NCBI GenBank assembly: GCA_036245525.1
Contig: BTPG01000005.1
Location: 181,263,838 to 181,327,837 of the forward strand
DNA: 64,000 nucleotides
From: Semisulcospira habei
Taxonomy: Eukaryota > Mollusca > Gastropoda > Semisulcospiridae
Reading direction: 5' to 3'
The position numbers were made by a program, and so were the translations under genes. Under the pieces are notes generated by a model. That model did no database searches. It saw only the letters and a program-made list of their open reading frames with translations, and was not told the origin of the DNA. Shown piece after piece: positions 11,223-21,990 of the stretch (positions are counted from its first letter, which is position 1; every line of letters begins with the position of its first letter).

Positions 11223-11268
11223 TGAGCCCCCGCAGTCGCGGGGGCTCATGAGGATCTATACCTCTTGC
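10819..11268. mobile_element. Family A element split by an (ATT)n-tailed insertion
   Basis: Left terminus CTAACCCATTCAGTGCCGAG. Left arm GCAAGAGGTATAGATCC (10861-10877). The remainder of the hairpin resumes at CATGAGCCC (11221) and ends CCTCTTGC (11268). Confidence 0.82.
10887..11219 (+). mobile_element. (ATT)n-tailed insertion inside a family A hairpin
   Basis: Sequence ending in GCGCATTATAAATACC and a long (ATT)n run (11158-11219) splits a family A hairpin after TCCTCATG (10890) and before CATGAGCCC (11221). The first part (10902-10952) repeats 10220-10275 (TTACCTCGA, GGAGGTGGGGGG, TTTGGGACCTTCAAC). A SINE or LINE tail origin is likely; the head is not identified. Confidence 0.6.
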
Positions 11269-11385
11269 CTCTTTGATCCATGTTCATGGGACAGCCAGGG
11301 GTTTCTTCTTTTTGTGTGTGTGTGATAAATTAACGAAAATTGCAGAAATACAGTCGTGCGTCACTTGACGCTGAACAGGAGTTTT

Positions 11386-11550
11386 TAACGTTCAGCGCTT
11401 AACGTCTTTTGTCCACTACGAAGGTGATTTCAAAGACGGGGCACCGAATAGGGTCTGCACAAATTTTGACCCGAGCTGGATTCGAACACGCGACCTTTCG
11501 GACGAGAGAAACGCTGTACCGCCTGAACCACCCAACGCGCGCCTCACCCT
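11386..11550 (-). mobile_element. tRNA-derived SINE (SINE2) copy
   Basis: Same unit as 6248-6388. It includes CCACGAAGGTGATTTCAAAG-like sequence, GGGGCACCGA and the reversed box B TTCGAACACGCG. Diverged. Confidence 0.75.
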
Positions 11551-12056
11551 CATCTTCAAGTAGACCATGCGGCATAAATGGTAGTGCCAGATGTACTCAA
11601 CTCCTATCGACAATCTCATCTCATATCGGCCATAACAACAGAATGATATCGTGACTGATGCTTAGCGCGCATCACTACCATTTTGTTGCCAAGTTGTTGG
11701 CGCCATCTGTATCAGGCATTATCAGTTTGTTGTCGTGATTTTGGCGACAAGCCAATCCAGCACTATCATTATTTTTGTCACGCGGTGTAGGCGCAATGGG
11801 TATCATCTACTGCCAGTCTGCTGTCACGGTGCAGGCGCCAGACGAATCTAGAACTGCTAGCACTGCTGTCACGATCGACCTCCATCGTCTAGGACAACCA
11901 ACCGTGCAATACCTTTAACCCCGTGACTGCCGAGAAAATATTGATGCGCACCCAACTGCAAGAGGTATAAATTCTCATGAGCCCCCGCACATGCGGAGGC
12001 TCATGAGGATCTATACTTCTTGCTGACAACTACTTGTGTCCATGTTCCTTTGACGT

Positions 12057-12839
12057 AGATTGTTGGTTGTACATTGCTTAACGTCCCGACAGCAACAACA
12101 CTTTCTCAGGACGTGCCTGCGTTGCTTGTGGAAAAAAACAACAACTAAACAGAATATTGAATGTATAATAATAATAATACCGTTATTATATAGGCGCTTA
12201 TTATCAATCTTTGGGCGAATCGACTCAAAGCGCCGCGAACTGAAACCCAACACGCACACTCACGTAACAGACACGGATTTACGCCATTTAAGACAAACAC
12301 AGTACAAGACAGACGAAGGGCCAAGTTCAGCTACTGAAGTTACAGAGACTTTTGATCGCTTGTATTTGAAATTTGTAAAGTGGCCTGAAACCGGTACCAA
12401 AGTGTGTGTGGGGAGGGGGGGGGGGGTGGAAGAACCGGAGTACCCGGAGAAAGAACCCCCGACGGTCCGCCCGAATTAACGGTGACACTTACCAGAGGAG
12501 AAAAGTCCGACGCCGGAACACGGTATCGAACCTCACACCTTTGGCATTGGTGGCAGGCGCCTTAACCACTATGCCACGGACCGCCAGCCGGTCTAAAACG
12601 CTAAATAAAGCTAAGACCATTTAGCAACACACATCCAACATCAAGAGCTACAGGCAGCGCAGACAGTAGGGAGAGTATTAAAAAAAAAAAAGGAAATTAC
12701 AGGTGAATGGATAGAATAGACAGAAACACATGCCCCAGAACAGAGGGGAACAGAACCCTGTGGGGCTGACCAGGGTGACCCTGGGAACTAAAAAGTAGTT
12801 AACCCCACCCAAGTCCCCCAGGGCAGACCCGGGTGGGGG
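12057..12839 (-). mobile_element. P retroposon copy 1, interrupted by a SINE
   Basis: P is a ~380-bp interspersed unit. In plus orientation it begins with (ATTG)n / TGTACATTGC, then TTAACGTCCCGACAGC, and ends at a GC-rich block near GGCAGACCCGGGTGGGG. The repeat tail and the 5'-truncated copy 3 indicate that it was written on the minus strand. This copy has a 12-bp TSD TTCCTTTGACGT (12045-12056, 12840-12851), sits inside a family A element, and contains a minus-strand SINE (about 12166-12584). Confidence 0.88.
12166..12584 (-). mobile_element. tRNA-derived SINE (SINE1) inside P
   Basis: The reverse complement shows a tRNA-like head ending at 12584 (GGTCCGTGGC then GTTAAGGCGCCTGCC). The body is shared with 16874-17309 and ends in an AAT/ATT repeat at 12166-12180. 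An internal G run (12408-12426) is an expansion. Box A and box B can both be read in the head. Confidence 0.82.
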
Positions 12840-13216
12840 TTCCTTTGACGTTAAATTAACAATGATTTAAAAAAAAAACACACACACACACACAAGCTAC
12901 GTGCGCTGGCGGTGAAGGGGTTAAGATGTACAAGACGATCTGACTCCGCAACTGACGCTGGAGATGAAAAGCCGTCAAGCCATTTCTTCAGATCATGCAC
13001 AAAAAGTGTCGTAAGAAGTCAAGTGGAAAAGGTTACGATTGACGTCATCGAATTTTATGAGCCACGAAGGTGTAGCTATATACTATGGTTATTGGGTACG
13101 CACTCCACTGGAGGCACACTGGTTGCTTCCCTCGATTCGCTGCCGCTGAACAGCGGCATGGAATCGATGGAGACAACTAGTGTGGACCTAAGGGAGTTTG
13201 CTTTATGGTACTTTGT

Positions 13217-13466
13217 TTAACCCCTTGACTGCCAGCGGACGCGGATTTCGCGTCTGAAGCCACTGCACGCTGACCGACATTTGCGTGAAGAACACACATG
13301 AAACAGAACCAGACGCGGGCACACAGAACACAGGACCAGCAAGAGACATAAATCCTCATGAGCCCCCGCGGCTGCGGGGGCTCATGAAGATTTATGTCTC
13401 TTGCAGATGGGTAGCGTTCGCATTGCCCTGGCAGTGAAGCGATCTGCGTCAGGCAGTGAAGGGTTA
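13217..13466. mobile_element. Family A element, full length
   Basis: 250 bp, TTAACCCCTTGACTGCCAGC to GGCAGTGAAGGGTTAC. Hairpin 13339-13404 carries matched AAATCC / GATTT variants (GAGACATAAAT with ATTTATGTCTC). Confidence 0.92.
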
Positions 13467-13569
13467 CTAGTTGCCAGTCGTGCGCAGGCCAAAGGCGAAC
13501 TTCACGACGTCGGACCGAGGCCCTGCTGCGTACTGGGAAACTAAGCACTGTCACCTTACGATGTCCCAG

Positions 13570-13900
13570 CTATAGGGCTCGGGAAATTCTCCGCGTTGCC
13601 TAGCAGCGTCGGCGCATCAGACGCCATCTTATGAGGATACCATAGTCATCAGATAGTAGCGAAATTAGTGTTTCAACACGTTTTTCTTCATGTTTCTTCC
13701 TCTTTGGGAACAAAGAAAAACAGATTCTGGTGAGCGGTTTCCTACAGTGATGGCAAGACTTGCTGTTTAATTGCTTATAGTACGTCAAGAGTTTCCTGAC
13801 ATTACAAAAACAGCGATTTCCATATGAGCGCTTAGTCCCGTATCCTCACAAGATGGCCGCCACGACTGGCGTGATGACGCCAGCTTCCCGAGCCCTATAG
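13570..13900. mobile_element. 331-bp element with 16-bp perfect TIRs
   Basis: CTATAGGGCTCGGGAA at the left and its exact complement TTCCCGAGCCCTATAG at the right. Subterminal inverted similarity (GACGCCATCTTATGAGGAT / ATCCTCACAAGATGGCC) extends inward. A TA target as in Tc1/mariner is possible but not proven. No transposase. Confidence 0.78.
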
Positions 13901-14704
13901 TGACTAATGAGCTACTTAGCTGCCGCGAGGTGGCGTAAACACAGTAGGGGCTAAACTCGACATTCTCAGTGTTTTAGTTGATCCCTGTCCGTGCACATTA
14001 CCTTGGGTCCTCGCGATATACTGCACGCCACGGGTATGTCGCGGTCTGTTCACAGGCTTTCGTTTTCATCTGTTATATCGCACAGCAGTAATAGTAGTAA
14101 TGTGCTTTACTGCCCTTAGTGTGTCCGGATTCTATTGTTTTCTACGTCATCCAATAGGGCTTCGAGTTCAGGAGCGAAACATCTGCGGCCTGTAGTGTAG
14201 CGCGAGTACTGAAGCCGGGTATGCACACAATCAGCTATCACCTAAGTCACCGAGAATAGTGACAGTTTTGCCCTTATGAGAGCAGCGACACCGCACGGCA
14301 GCAAGAGAATACAATTTCAGCTAAGTCGACCATAGCACACGTACCGCTAATCGCATTACCTTCTTCCTGTCTGTGTAAAGCAGATTGCGCGTCTAATCGT
14401 AACGTAAAACACGCTTCAATCATTCCCCATCATTGTCAGGTCACAGAGGCAACTGCAGCATGCACACCCAGGTCACACACAATTAGTTTATCCAGGTTCT
14501 CCGTTCATGGAAAATTATCCGTATTTGACGGATAAATTTAGACAAATTTAGTATTAGACAGGCACGGAAAAAATTGCAAGGCCATCCTCTATCGGGACGG
14601 GGAAAAAAAATCTCCCGGTCGTGAATGTATATTACTGCGATTTTTGGAAGGTAACGCCACCTCCCCCACTACCTCCCCTTGCACTCTTGGTGTGCTAGGC
14701 TCAG
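13901..14704. other. Unassigned sequence
   Basis: No ORF above background, no long repeats and no recognisable element ends. Confidence 0.5.
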
Positions 14705-15264
14705 GTTGGTTGGTTGGTTAGTTCGGGGTTTAACGTCCATGACACCGAGGTGATAATGGACGGCCCTGACGGGCGGGTTATGGGGGACGGGGAAATCTAT
14801 TGCCTGTGGAGTACCACCTGAACACTGATCAATTCAGCCGCACTGCAACTGTGCCACTTTGATTTACCAGGATCTTTCAAAGGACATGCTATGGAACAAA
14901 CCCGTCCCCCCCCCCCCTCCCCCCCGGATTGCGAGTCCAGCTACCGGGGTCGGAACGGGGACTCGAACCCACGACCCGGCGATTCCCTTCGCTCTCCTGC
15001 TCCGACGCTTAACTCATTCTACCCCAGACACACCACAGCCAGATAAAGATCGACCATGATAGTTCAAGGGTGATGCCAGAATAGCTTGACGCCCATAGGG
15101 CGCCAAGCTATTCTGGCATCCCCCTTGAAACTATCATGGTCGACCTGTGTACTGCACTGCAACGCAGTCTTCAGAGGACGACTTCAAAATTGGGGGATTT
15201 CGGTATTGGGATAGAATGAGTTCACCGCCTGCCGCCTGAGCTATTTCGGACTCGCGGACAGCTC
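14705..15264 (-). mobile_element. tRNA-derived SINE (SINE4) split by a family B element
   Basis: The reverse complement shows a good tRNA-like head: TAGCTCAGGCGG (box A) and GTGGGTTCGAGTCC (box B). The 3' tail has (GGTT)n at 14705-14720. The TTAA-bounded element at 15009-15224 interrupts the head between CCGACGC and CACCGCC. Confidence 0.75.
15009..15224. mobile_element. Family B element inserted in SINE4
   Basis: TTAACTCATTCTACCCC at the left, ATAGAATGAGTTCA at the right. The hairpin runs 15048-15146. It cuts the tRNA-like head of SINE4 cleanly, so the flanks indicate a TT(A/C)A target. Confidence 0.92.
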
Positions 15265-15536
15265 AGGAGTGTGGGTGTTGAACGAACGAAGATTGCAGAA
15301 ACACAGTCCGCGTCCGCTGACCATCAGAGGGCCAAAGTGCGCGACAGACTGCAGAGCCTCCGGGACGGATTTATTTATTTTTTGATTTATTTATTTATTT
15401 TTTTAAATTTATTTATTTATTTATTTATTTTGTAATGATGTCCGTCCCGATGACGGATCATTTTAAATCCTAGCGGAAAGCCTGCCTTAACTCTGCCGAT
15501 ATCGAGGACTAATTACCGAGTGAGCGTGAACATTTA

Positions 15537-15670
15537 TTAACGCATTGGCTGACGGTAGCGCGTTTTCCCCGAGGTGATTCCTGGAAGCGCTGCCGGTAGC
15601 GCTTTTTGTCGAGGTGATTCCTTTCAGGAACCACCTCGACAAAAAGCGCTACCGACAGCTAAAAGGTTAA
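15537..15670. mobile_element. Family E palindrome, TTAA-bounded
   Basis: TTAACGCATTGGCTGACGGT to AGCTAAAAGGTTAA. The long right hairpin pairs CGGTAGCGCTTTTTGTCGAG with CTCGACAAAAAGCGCTACCG, and a second diverged left arm precedes it. Confidence 0.88.
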
Positions 15671-15835
15671 CTTCTGTAATGCAAACAACCACCAGGCACT
15701 ACTCGCAGTACTGGTGGCTGAAGCCACAGAAAAGTTAATTACTGACTTAGCGTGAATACCCAAGACTAAGACTAAGTAAGCAGCCTAAATGTGCATCGCA
15801 TTAGACCTCAAGTCAGGCAAAAACAAAAGATGTGA

Positions 15836-15893
15836 CTGATCTGTGATTTCGGATCTTCATGGTTTCAACCAAAAGGCCAGAATCACAGATCAG
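15836..15893. repeat. Diverged family F hairpin
   Basis: CTGATCTGTGATTTCGGATC pairs with AGAATCACAGATCAG; related to the perfect palindrome at 58285-58349. Confidence 0.6.
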
Positions 15894-16779
15894 ACCTAAG
15901 CTGACAGCTAGCAGGGGTAAAGTTCTGCTAGCCTTACTGTCCAAGCTCCCAGACCAGGGTCACTTGCATGAGTGAGGATAGATTCTACGTAAGCCACTAA
16001 ACAATGTGCTCAGCTATAGCGGAGCACTTTGCTTAATGGCTTGCACGGGATTTAAGCTCATTTTTGCAATTGTCCCCTGACCACAGGCAATGAGCTAATT
16101 GCCCCTTCTAGAAGCCAAGCGAATCGAGTATGGTTATAAGTGATTTGCAGCTGCCCTGTGAAGGCAGTAGACATTAAAGTCCAGTTTTGTGAAAGGCGAG
16201 ATGTTCGTTGTATTATTATACAAATCTCGCTCTTCACTAACATAGACTTATTGTCTTTTGCCTTGACACGGCAGTGATTTTCTAAATTGCAAGGGGTGGC
16301 ATCACAGTCTGTGCGTTCTAGAGTACACATCACGGTTATAAGAGTAATATAAACGCGGCAGTGTTGGTCCTATTTGTAATTGCATTACCACCATATACTC
16401 TTTCCCCATCCTTGTTCCAGTGACTATCACCACCCCATACCTCTCCATTGCCAGGGGGAGAGGATGTGGGGGTGTGGGGTGGTGACAAACAGCCCATCCC
16501 AAAGCTGTCTCGTTCATCCATTTCGACCTAAAGAGGACGGTGACAATGTGAGTGTGTTATGTACGGCCTTAAGACTGCGGTCAGACTGAAGGAAGGACCC
16601 AGGTGACATCTGTGAAACGGAAACCCACTCTTCTGGCGCAACAATACTGCCTTTCAGTTTGGCCATGACACCTTGCCGTTCGTTCTCGTAAATGGGTAGC
16701 TGAGCTTGGCCCGGGCAAATGCGAGCTTAGCAGGCCAGGCCTAAACGAACTATTAGTGTCCTCGCACAGTCTTCAAGAT
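15894..16779. other. Unassigned sequence
   Basis: Only short ORFs (for example 16058-16333 minus) without domain features. GCACTTTGCTTAATGGCTTG (16025) resembles GATATAGCTTAGTGGCTTGC at 22861, a weak repeat link. Confidence 0.45.
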
Positions 16780-17263
16780 TTAACCCTTATCATTCGAAAC
16801 ACACCAGTGTGTGAAATAAGTTTGACTAAAATAGTTCAAGGGTAGTGCCAGAATACCTTGGCGCCTCATTGGGGCGGTCCGTGGCGCAGTGGTTAAGGCG
16901 CCTGCCACCAATGCTAAAGGTGTGAAATTCGACACCGGGTTCCGACGTCGGACTTTTCTCCACTAGTAAGTGTCACCGTTATTCGGGCGAACCGACGGGG
17001 GTTCTTTCTCCGGGTACTCCGGCTCTTCCTCTCCCCTCCACTGTGGTACATGACCGGTTACAGGTCACTTTATAAATTTCAAATACAAGCGATCAAAATT
17101 TCTGAAACCTCAGTAGCTGAGCTGACCCTTCGCACCACGTGAATGTCCTGCGTTTGACTTGTACTGTGTTTGTCTTCAGAGTGAATGCGTGTGTGTCACG
17201 TGAGCGTGCATTTTGGGTGCAGTGCGCGGCGCTTTGAGCCGATTCGCAGAATTGAAAAATGCC

Positions 17264-17309
<46 letters not shown>

Positions 17310-17416
17310 GAACTAAAAGCCTTTGGTCTATATCCTTGTCTGTAAGTACTATAATGTAGCTTGCATACGGCAGCGTACAAATTTGAAAATTTTAGCCTCA
17401 GTATGATACGTGTTAA
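16780..17416. mobile_element. Family C element split by SINE1
   Basis: TTAACCCTTATCATTCGAAA at the left, CTCAGTATGATACGTGTTAA at the right. The left hairpin arm (about 16830-16868) ends at the loop, where SINE1 begins. Most of the right arm is missing. Confidence 0.87.
16874..17309 (+). mobile_element. tRNA-derived SINE (SINE1), 436 bp
   Basis: The 5' head GGTCCGTGGCGCAGTGG (box A near 16882-16892) and a box-B-like AATTCGACACC near 16926-16936 indicate RNA polymerase III promoter ancestry. The body carries AAATTTCAAATACAAGCGAT and GCGGCGCTTTGAGCC, and the tail is (ATT)n at 17266-17309. It lies in the hairpin of a family C element and has replaced most of the right arm. Confidence 0.88.
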
Positions 17417-17531
17417 TAATTTCACTGCCGAGAAAAAAATAGAGCATTAGCCATTTGCAAGAGGTGTTGTAAATTCAACGTCAAATAATCCCCAGTCGTC
17501 AAAGGAAGTCATGTGGATACCCAGCGGTTTC

Positions 17532-17575
17532 AGCAAGAGGCACATATCCTCATGAGCACCTGCAACTACGTCTGC
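17532..17575. repeat. Family A left-arm remnant
   Basis: GCAAGAGGCACATATCCTCA TGAGCACC without a matching right arm. Confidence 0.6.
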
Positions 17576-17635
17576 TGGCAGTGCAGGGGTTTAAAAAGTC
17601 CATCTTATCGCGTCACTCCCGTCACTTAACCCCTT

Positions 17636-17841
17636 CAGTGCCAGTGGACGTACAGTATGTTTTTGAACCGGTCATAAAATGAACGACAAAAGCCGGATCT
17701 CACCAGCCGGCCATAGACCCAAGTTTTAACGTTGTTTCGGGCTAGAGGCATAGATCCTCATAAATCACCGCAACTGCGGGGGCTCATGAGGATCTATGCC
17801 TCCTCTAGTTGGGTGAGGTTTCTCGGCAGTGAAGGGGATAA
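17636..17841. mobile_element. Family A element
   Basis: TTAACCCCTTCAGTGCCAGT to TCTCGGCAGTGAAGGGGATAA. Hairpin 17741-17808 with a diverged left arm near the centre (ATAAATCACCGC). Confidence 0.88.
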
Positions 17842-18013
17842 CCTGACCACGCGAGGGAAGTCTTATACACCACTGCCGTGTGTATACGCGCTTCGCGTCT
17901 GGTGTGGCAGCATTCAGCGAGTAACGTCGGTCCAGTAGCAGCACTCGTCAAAATGGGCGCAGCTCCCAGGACACAGATAAAAGGTCATCCATTATCTTAC
18001 TCCTAGTGACCTT

Positions 18014-18195
18014 TTAACCCATATCATACTGAGGCTAAAAGCTTCAAATTTGTACACTGCCATATATGCAAGCTACATTATAGTACTTACAGATAAGGAT
18101 ATAGACCAATGGTTTTAGTTCAAAGATGGTTCCAGAATAGTTTGGCGCCTAGAACTTATTTCACACACTGGTGTATTCAGAATGTTAAGGGTTAT
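18014..18195. mobile_element. Family C element with deleted hairpin
   Basis: TTAACCCATATCATACTGAG to AGAATGTTAAGGGTTAT. Only the left arm and TTTGGCGCCTAG remain of the hairpin. Confidence 0.85.
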
Positions 18196-18286
18196 ACAGC
18201 TTGCAAATTCTGAATTCTGACCTTTCTTCGCTAACGTGAAACCCAGCGATCTTTAGAATTCAAGCACCGACTCGCATTTTCTGTCT

Positions 18287-18390
18287 TTAACTCATTCAAG
18301 GCGCCCCGCGTCAATAGCTACGGAACGCCAAGCGGCAACGCTATACGACGCTTCCGTAGCTATTGATGCGGGGCGCCCTAAATGAATTAA
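18287..18390. mobile_element. Family D-like palindrome with unrelated arms, TTAA-bounded
   Basis: 104 bp. TTAACTCATTCAAGGCGCCC matched by GGGCGCCCTAAATGAATTAA. Inner arms CGTCAATAGCTACGGAA / TTCCGTAGCTATTGATGC. Confidence 0.9.
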
Positions 18391-18419
18391 CACTTTTAAC
18401 GCCGGGCACATCAAGTATG

Positions 18420-19910
18420 ACCCATCTGCAACAGGCATATATCATTAAGGTCCATTCAAATCTACGTTTCTTACGCCAAACAGGTATTGCGATTTCAGAA
18501 TCAGTTGTCAAAATTTAAAAATTAAACGTTGACAAAAATGAAATGTGGACTTATACCGTGGAATTTCAATGGAATTAATTATTATTTCAAACTTTTGCCA
18601 GAAAATGTATGTGTGAAAAAAGCGTTTCGGACTTTAAGTATTTGTTTGTTGTAGGTTTGTTTGTTTGTTTGGGTTTTTTGTTTTGTTTTGTTTGTTTGTT
18701 TTCTTACGAAAAAAATATGAATACGTATGTATATAGTGATGTATACTGATCAACAAAAGAAACGCGAATTTTTCACCATAGCGCTTTTCTTCGTAAATAT
18801 GCTTTAATCAGGTTATTTTGACGTCATTTTTTAGAAAATGTTATGAAGAGTGTCTTATGTCGTGCGCAAATAGAATGTTTAGTCTTAAAAATCGCACATC
18901 GATGAGTTATGACGTCATCAGTGACAATACCATCACCGGATATTGAAAGTGAAAGCATCTGCAGAGGACACAGCTGAAAGCCAGCCAATGTGCAGTGTCA
19001 CCAAGGTCCGTGTGCATGAAAATCAGGCCTGTTTGGTCTTGACGTACTTTTCGTTTGTCAAAGACACCTAAATAATCAACATGACCTACAAACATGAAAA
19101 TCAAAACGTTTTTTTTATTTTTAGGTTAGCGGCCATAATTATTTACCTCATTAAATGGATATGGGTGTGTTCGTTATCTCTACATCAGTCATTGGAGCAT
19201 AAAAAATGGATTGAAAGTAATTCAAATTAAATCAAATAGGATTTATTGAGAAAATGATGTGCACCGAAAGTTCTGGTTCTCTAATGAAATTTTTTACTCA
19301 AATTTTATTTGAGATAGTTAATAACATCATAAGCAATCCACACAACTTGTGTGTTAAAACATATCACAGAAAACTTGCTTCACAGAGTGTGTCCGGTTTT
19401 GTTTATTTTCACCACTAATGTGTCCTCCAAGGTAGCCATGGGCGATAACTCATCCAATTTTTGTGTGTAGGTAGCTCAGACAGTAGGATGAACATCTGAA
19501 GTAAGCAACAAATAAAATGTTCTTGTTTTAGTGGTCAGGGTGGATATTTGTTTGCGGGTACACTTACAGACAGTTTTCGCGTTTTTAATGGAAGTCAGTG
19601 TATATATTATATATATATTCTCAAAGCGAAAAACAAATGAATCAGTACATTTGCACCACAAAAGAGTTTTATCCTCTTCAGTTGGCGTTATGAGGACGCG
19701 AAAGAGACGTAAAATACGAAAACACAACGATCGTGCGGCAAAGGCATTATTTGAAAAGCTATTAACAAAACATAAACTAATCCAATACCACATGCTGCAC
19801 CCTTAACCCCCGCACTTCCAGGGACTTGCAGTCTGTGAAGCTAATCAACCCTTGTGTCGGCATTTTCGACTGTATTCGGAAACAGATTTTTGTCTCTGTG
19901 TCTGAATGAG
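18420..19910. other. Unassigned AT-rich sequence
   Basis: Includes a (GTTT)n region (18648-18700) and ACTGATCAACAAAAGAAACG (18757), which looks like a DNA-transposon terminus, but no partner end was found. No convincing ORF. Confidence 0.45.
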
Positions 19911-20005
19911 GTTAACAAGAGACATAGATCCTCATGAGCCCCCGCAGTCGCGGGGGCTCATGAGGATCTATATCTCTTGCGGTTTTGTGTTCCAGTAGTA
20001 ACATA
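19911..20005. mobile_element. Family A hairpin
   Basis: Hairpin 19916-19980 (CAAGAGACATAGATCC with GGATCTATATCTCTTG), followed by GGTTTTGTGTTCCAGTAGTA. Confidence 0.88.
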
Positions 20006-20329
20006 GTACTATCATTTTAGTAATAGAGGCACAGACAATATATGCATATCGTTGCGAAATGCTTTTTAACCGCATGAGTGCCGGAGGCTCATGAGGATCT
20101 ATGTCTCTTGCGGTTCCGTGTTCCGGTAGTAAAAGGTTAACTGCTTCGAATCAGAGGGTGTTACAGTGCTAGTATTACTGACAAGGAATCGCACGTCCCA
20201 TCCATCCCGCTGTCACCGCTGTCACTGAAACCACAAACATCGTACATCGTACTATCATTTCAGTAATAGAGGCACAGACAATAAATGCATGTCGTTGCGA
20301 AATGCTTTTTAACCGCATGAGTGCCGGAG
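20006..20329. repeat. 80-bp direct duplication pair
   Basis: 20006-20084 and 20249-20329 share AGTAATAGAGGCACAGACAA, TCGTTGCGAAATGC and AACCGCATGAGTGCCGGAGG. The second copy lacks the half hairpin. Confidence 0.8.
20065..20140. repeat. Family A right half only
   Basis: The terminus TTTTTAACCGCATGAGTGCC joins directly to the right arm GGCTCATGAGGATCTATGTC, ending at AAAAGGTTAA. The left arm is missing. Confidence 0.75.
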
Positions 20330-20389
20330 GCCGGTAGAACCAGTCGCTCGATCGTCTGCCTGGGGCGCACGGACAAGACAGAAAACGTT

Positions 20390-20612
20390 AAACGTGCAAT
20401 TGTCAACGTCTTTTGTCGTCCCCGATCACTATTAGTGCCAGTGGGACATTAAAACGAAGGTCTTTTGTCAACCACGAAGGTGATTTTAAAGACGGGGCAC
20501 CGAACAGAACCTGAACAAAGCTGGACCACAGCTAGCTTCGAATCCGCAACCATTCGGACAAGGGTCGAACGATCGATCACCTGATCCACCCAGCTCCCCC
20601 CTCCCCGCCCCC
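20390..20612 (-). mobile_element. tRNA-derived SINE (SINE2) copy with internal duplication
   Basis: Shares GGTGATTTTAAAGACGGGGC and the reversed tRNA-like head with the other SINE2 copies. The segment CGTCTTTTGTCGTC / GGTCTTTTGTCAACC suggests a local duplication. Confidence 0.7.
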
Positions 20613-20630
20613 GGGACAAGACTGAGAACG

Positions 20631-20696
20631 GCTAGTGGCATAGATCCTCATCAGCCCCCGCGAACGCGGGGGCTCATGAGGATCTATGCCTCTTGC
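20631..20696. repeat. Family A hairpin
   Basis: GCTAGTGGCATAGATCC with GGATCTATGCCTCTTGC around GCCCCCGCGAACGCGGGGGC. Confidence 0.9.
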
Positions 20697-21075
20697 ACCC
20701 ATGCGTGTTGGTTGCTGGAAGTGGCTGTCGAGCATGAAGATCCACGCGTCCTGCATTTGGGATTTTTTTCTCTCTGTCCCGGAAGCGAAGGGGTTAAAAA
20801 TCTGTTGTCATGTGCCTGCCCTAGTTTAGATATAGGTCAGTTGTGGCAGCTGCCGCCCGCGTATTAGGCAATAGCCCGAAGATCCACAGGCGGAACTGCA
20901 AGTGTTAGAAACGCAACTCCAACGTACTTACTTCTGTTCTTTCTTTCTTTTTTTTCAATCCGGTAGCCTGACATTTAATATAGAGGGGCTCTGTCCAATA
21001 TAGCGATGGAGAATCTGATAGCTTCGACGGAGAAGTCATCATTTATTAGAAATGTGAGCTGGTCTGAATGCGTAG

Positions 21076-21372
21076 GCAAGAGGCATAGATCCTTATGAGC
21101 CCCCGCAGTCGAGAGGGCTCATTTGGTATCTGTTTCAGCCCACTTAATCAAATTTCAAATACAAACGATTTTGAATTTCCAAAAAAATACAGTAGCTCGC
21201 TTGAGCTTGCCCTTAGCACCATGTGAATGTTCTGTGTTTATGTACAGTGTGTGAGTGAATGCGCGTGATTCACGTGAGCGTGCTTGTTCAGTTCGCGGCG
21301 GCGCTTTGAGCCGATTTTCAATTGGGTAAAGCGCCTATTTAATGCGCTTATTATTAGGATCTATGCCCCTTG
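21076..21372. repeat. Family A hairpin split by a truncated SINE1
   Basis: The left part GCAAGAGGCATAGATCC to GGGCTCAT (21076-21122) and the right part AGGATCTATGCCCCTTGC (21355-21372) reconstruct one hairpin when the SINE is removed. Confidence 0.82.
21123..21354 (+). mobile_element. 5'-truncated SINE1 inside a family A hairpin
   Basis: Shares AAATTTCAAATACAAACGAT, the CACGTGAGCGTGC block and GCGGCGCTTTGAGCC with SINE1, and ends in TTATTATT. The tRNA head is missing. Left and right pieces of one family A hairpin flank it (21076-21122 and 21355-21372). Confidence 0.8.
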
Positions 21373-21539
21373 CTGAATTCAGAATAGCGCACTATAGTTC
21401 TCGTAGATTAATTTGTATCGCTGTGGGAAAATCTCATTTGTAGAAAATGTACTTCCACATCGCTAACTGCACAGAGCACGGATTCAGGCTTAGTGCTTGG
21501 TTATGAAATACAGGCCAAATATGTGACTGTCAATCGTGT

Positions 21540-21655
21540 AAAATGCAAAAAGAACCCGTACGATGAAAGAAACACGCTTAGAAAAGACAGTTTCTACACT
21601 CTTATGTTGTAAATGTATTTTTCTAAACGTGTTTCTTTTATCGTTGTGATTTTCT
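21540..21655. repeat. Inverted repeat around GAAACACGCTTAG
   Basis: GATGAAAGAAACACGCTTAG on the left pairs with CTAAACGTGTTTCTTTTATC on the right. Confidence 0.6.
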
Positions 21656-21660
21656 TTGAG

Positions 21661-21708
21661 TGCTTGTTCCCCCCCCCCTCCCCCCCCCCCCCCCCCCGCC
21701 CTCCTCGC
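21661..21708. repeat. Poly-C tract
   Basis: Long C run with few interruptions. Another mixed C/A tract lies at 21930-21972. Confidence 0.95.
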
Positions 21709-21990
21709 TGTAATAAAGCATAAATACATTTCATTGAAGTCTGATCGGGAAATTTCAAAACCTACGTTCATACCTGTCCATGTACATTTTTTCACGCGTT
21801 CGATGGTAAGTAGGACTTGCAATGAATGAATTTAGGTGGACCAAGCTGAACATTAAATGGGTTCTTTTTTCACCATGTTTAATGCCCTTGGGGTATGGAT
21901 GAACAGTAGGCGAGAAGTTATTCTCCCCTCTCCACCCCACCCCCTCCCCCCCAAAAAAAAAAAAAAAAAAAATGTCAGGTTCAACTCCGC

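Larger units (their letters stand above)
11915..12924. mobile_element. Family A element split by P copy 1
   Basis: TTAACCCCGTGACTGCCGAG at the left and GGTGAAGGGGTTAA at the right. Hairpin 11958-12023 has GCAAGAGGTATAAATTCTC paired with GAGGATCTATACTTCTTGC. P copy 1 with its TSD accounts for the extra length. Confidence 0.88.

Noticed and set aside
16874..16950. tRNA gene
   Set aside because: The tRNA-like head is diverged, continues into a SINE body with an (ATT)n tail and recurs elsewhere.
18757..18800. DNA transposon terminus GATCAACAAAAGAAACGCG
   Set aside because: It resembles a transposon end, but no inverted partner or TSD was found in the window.
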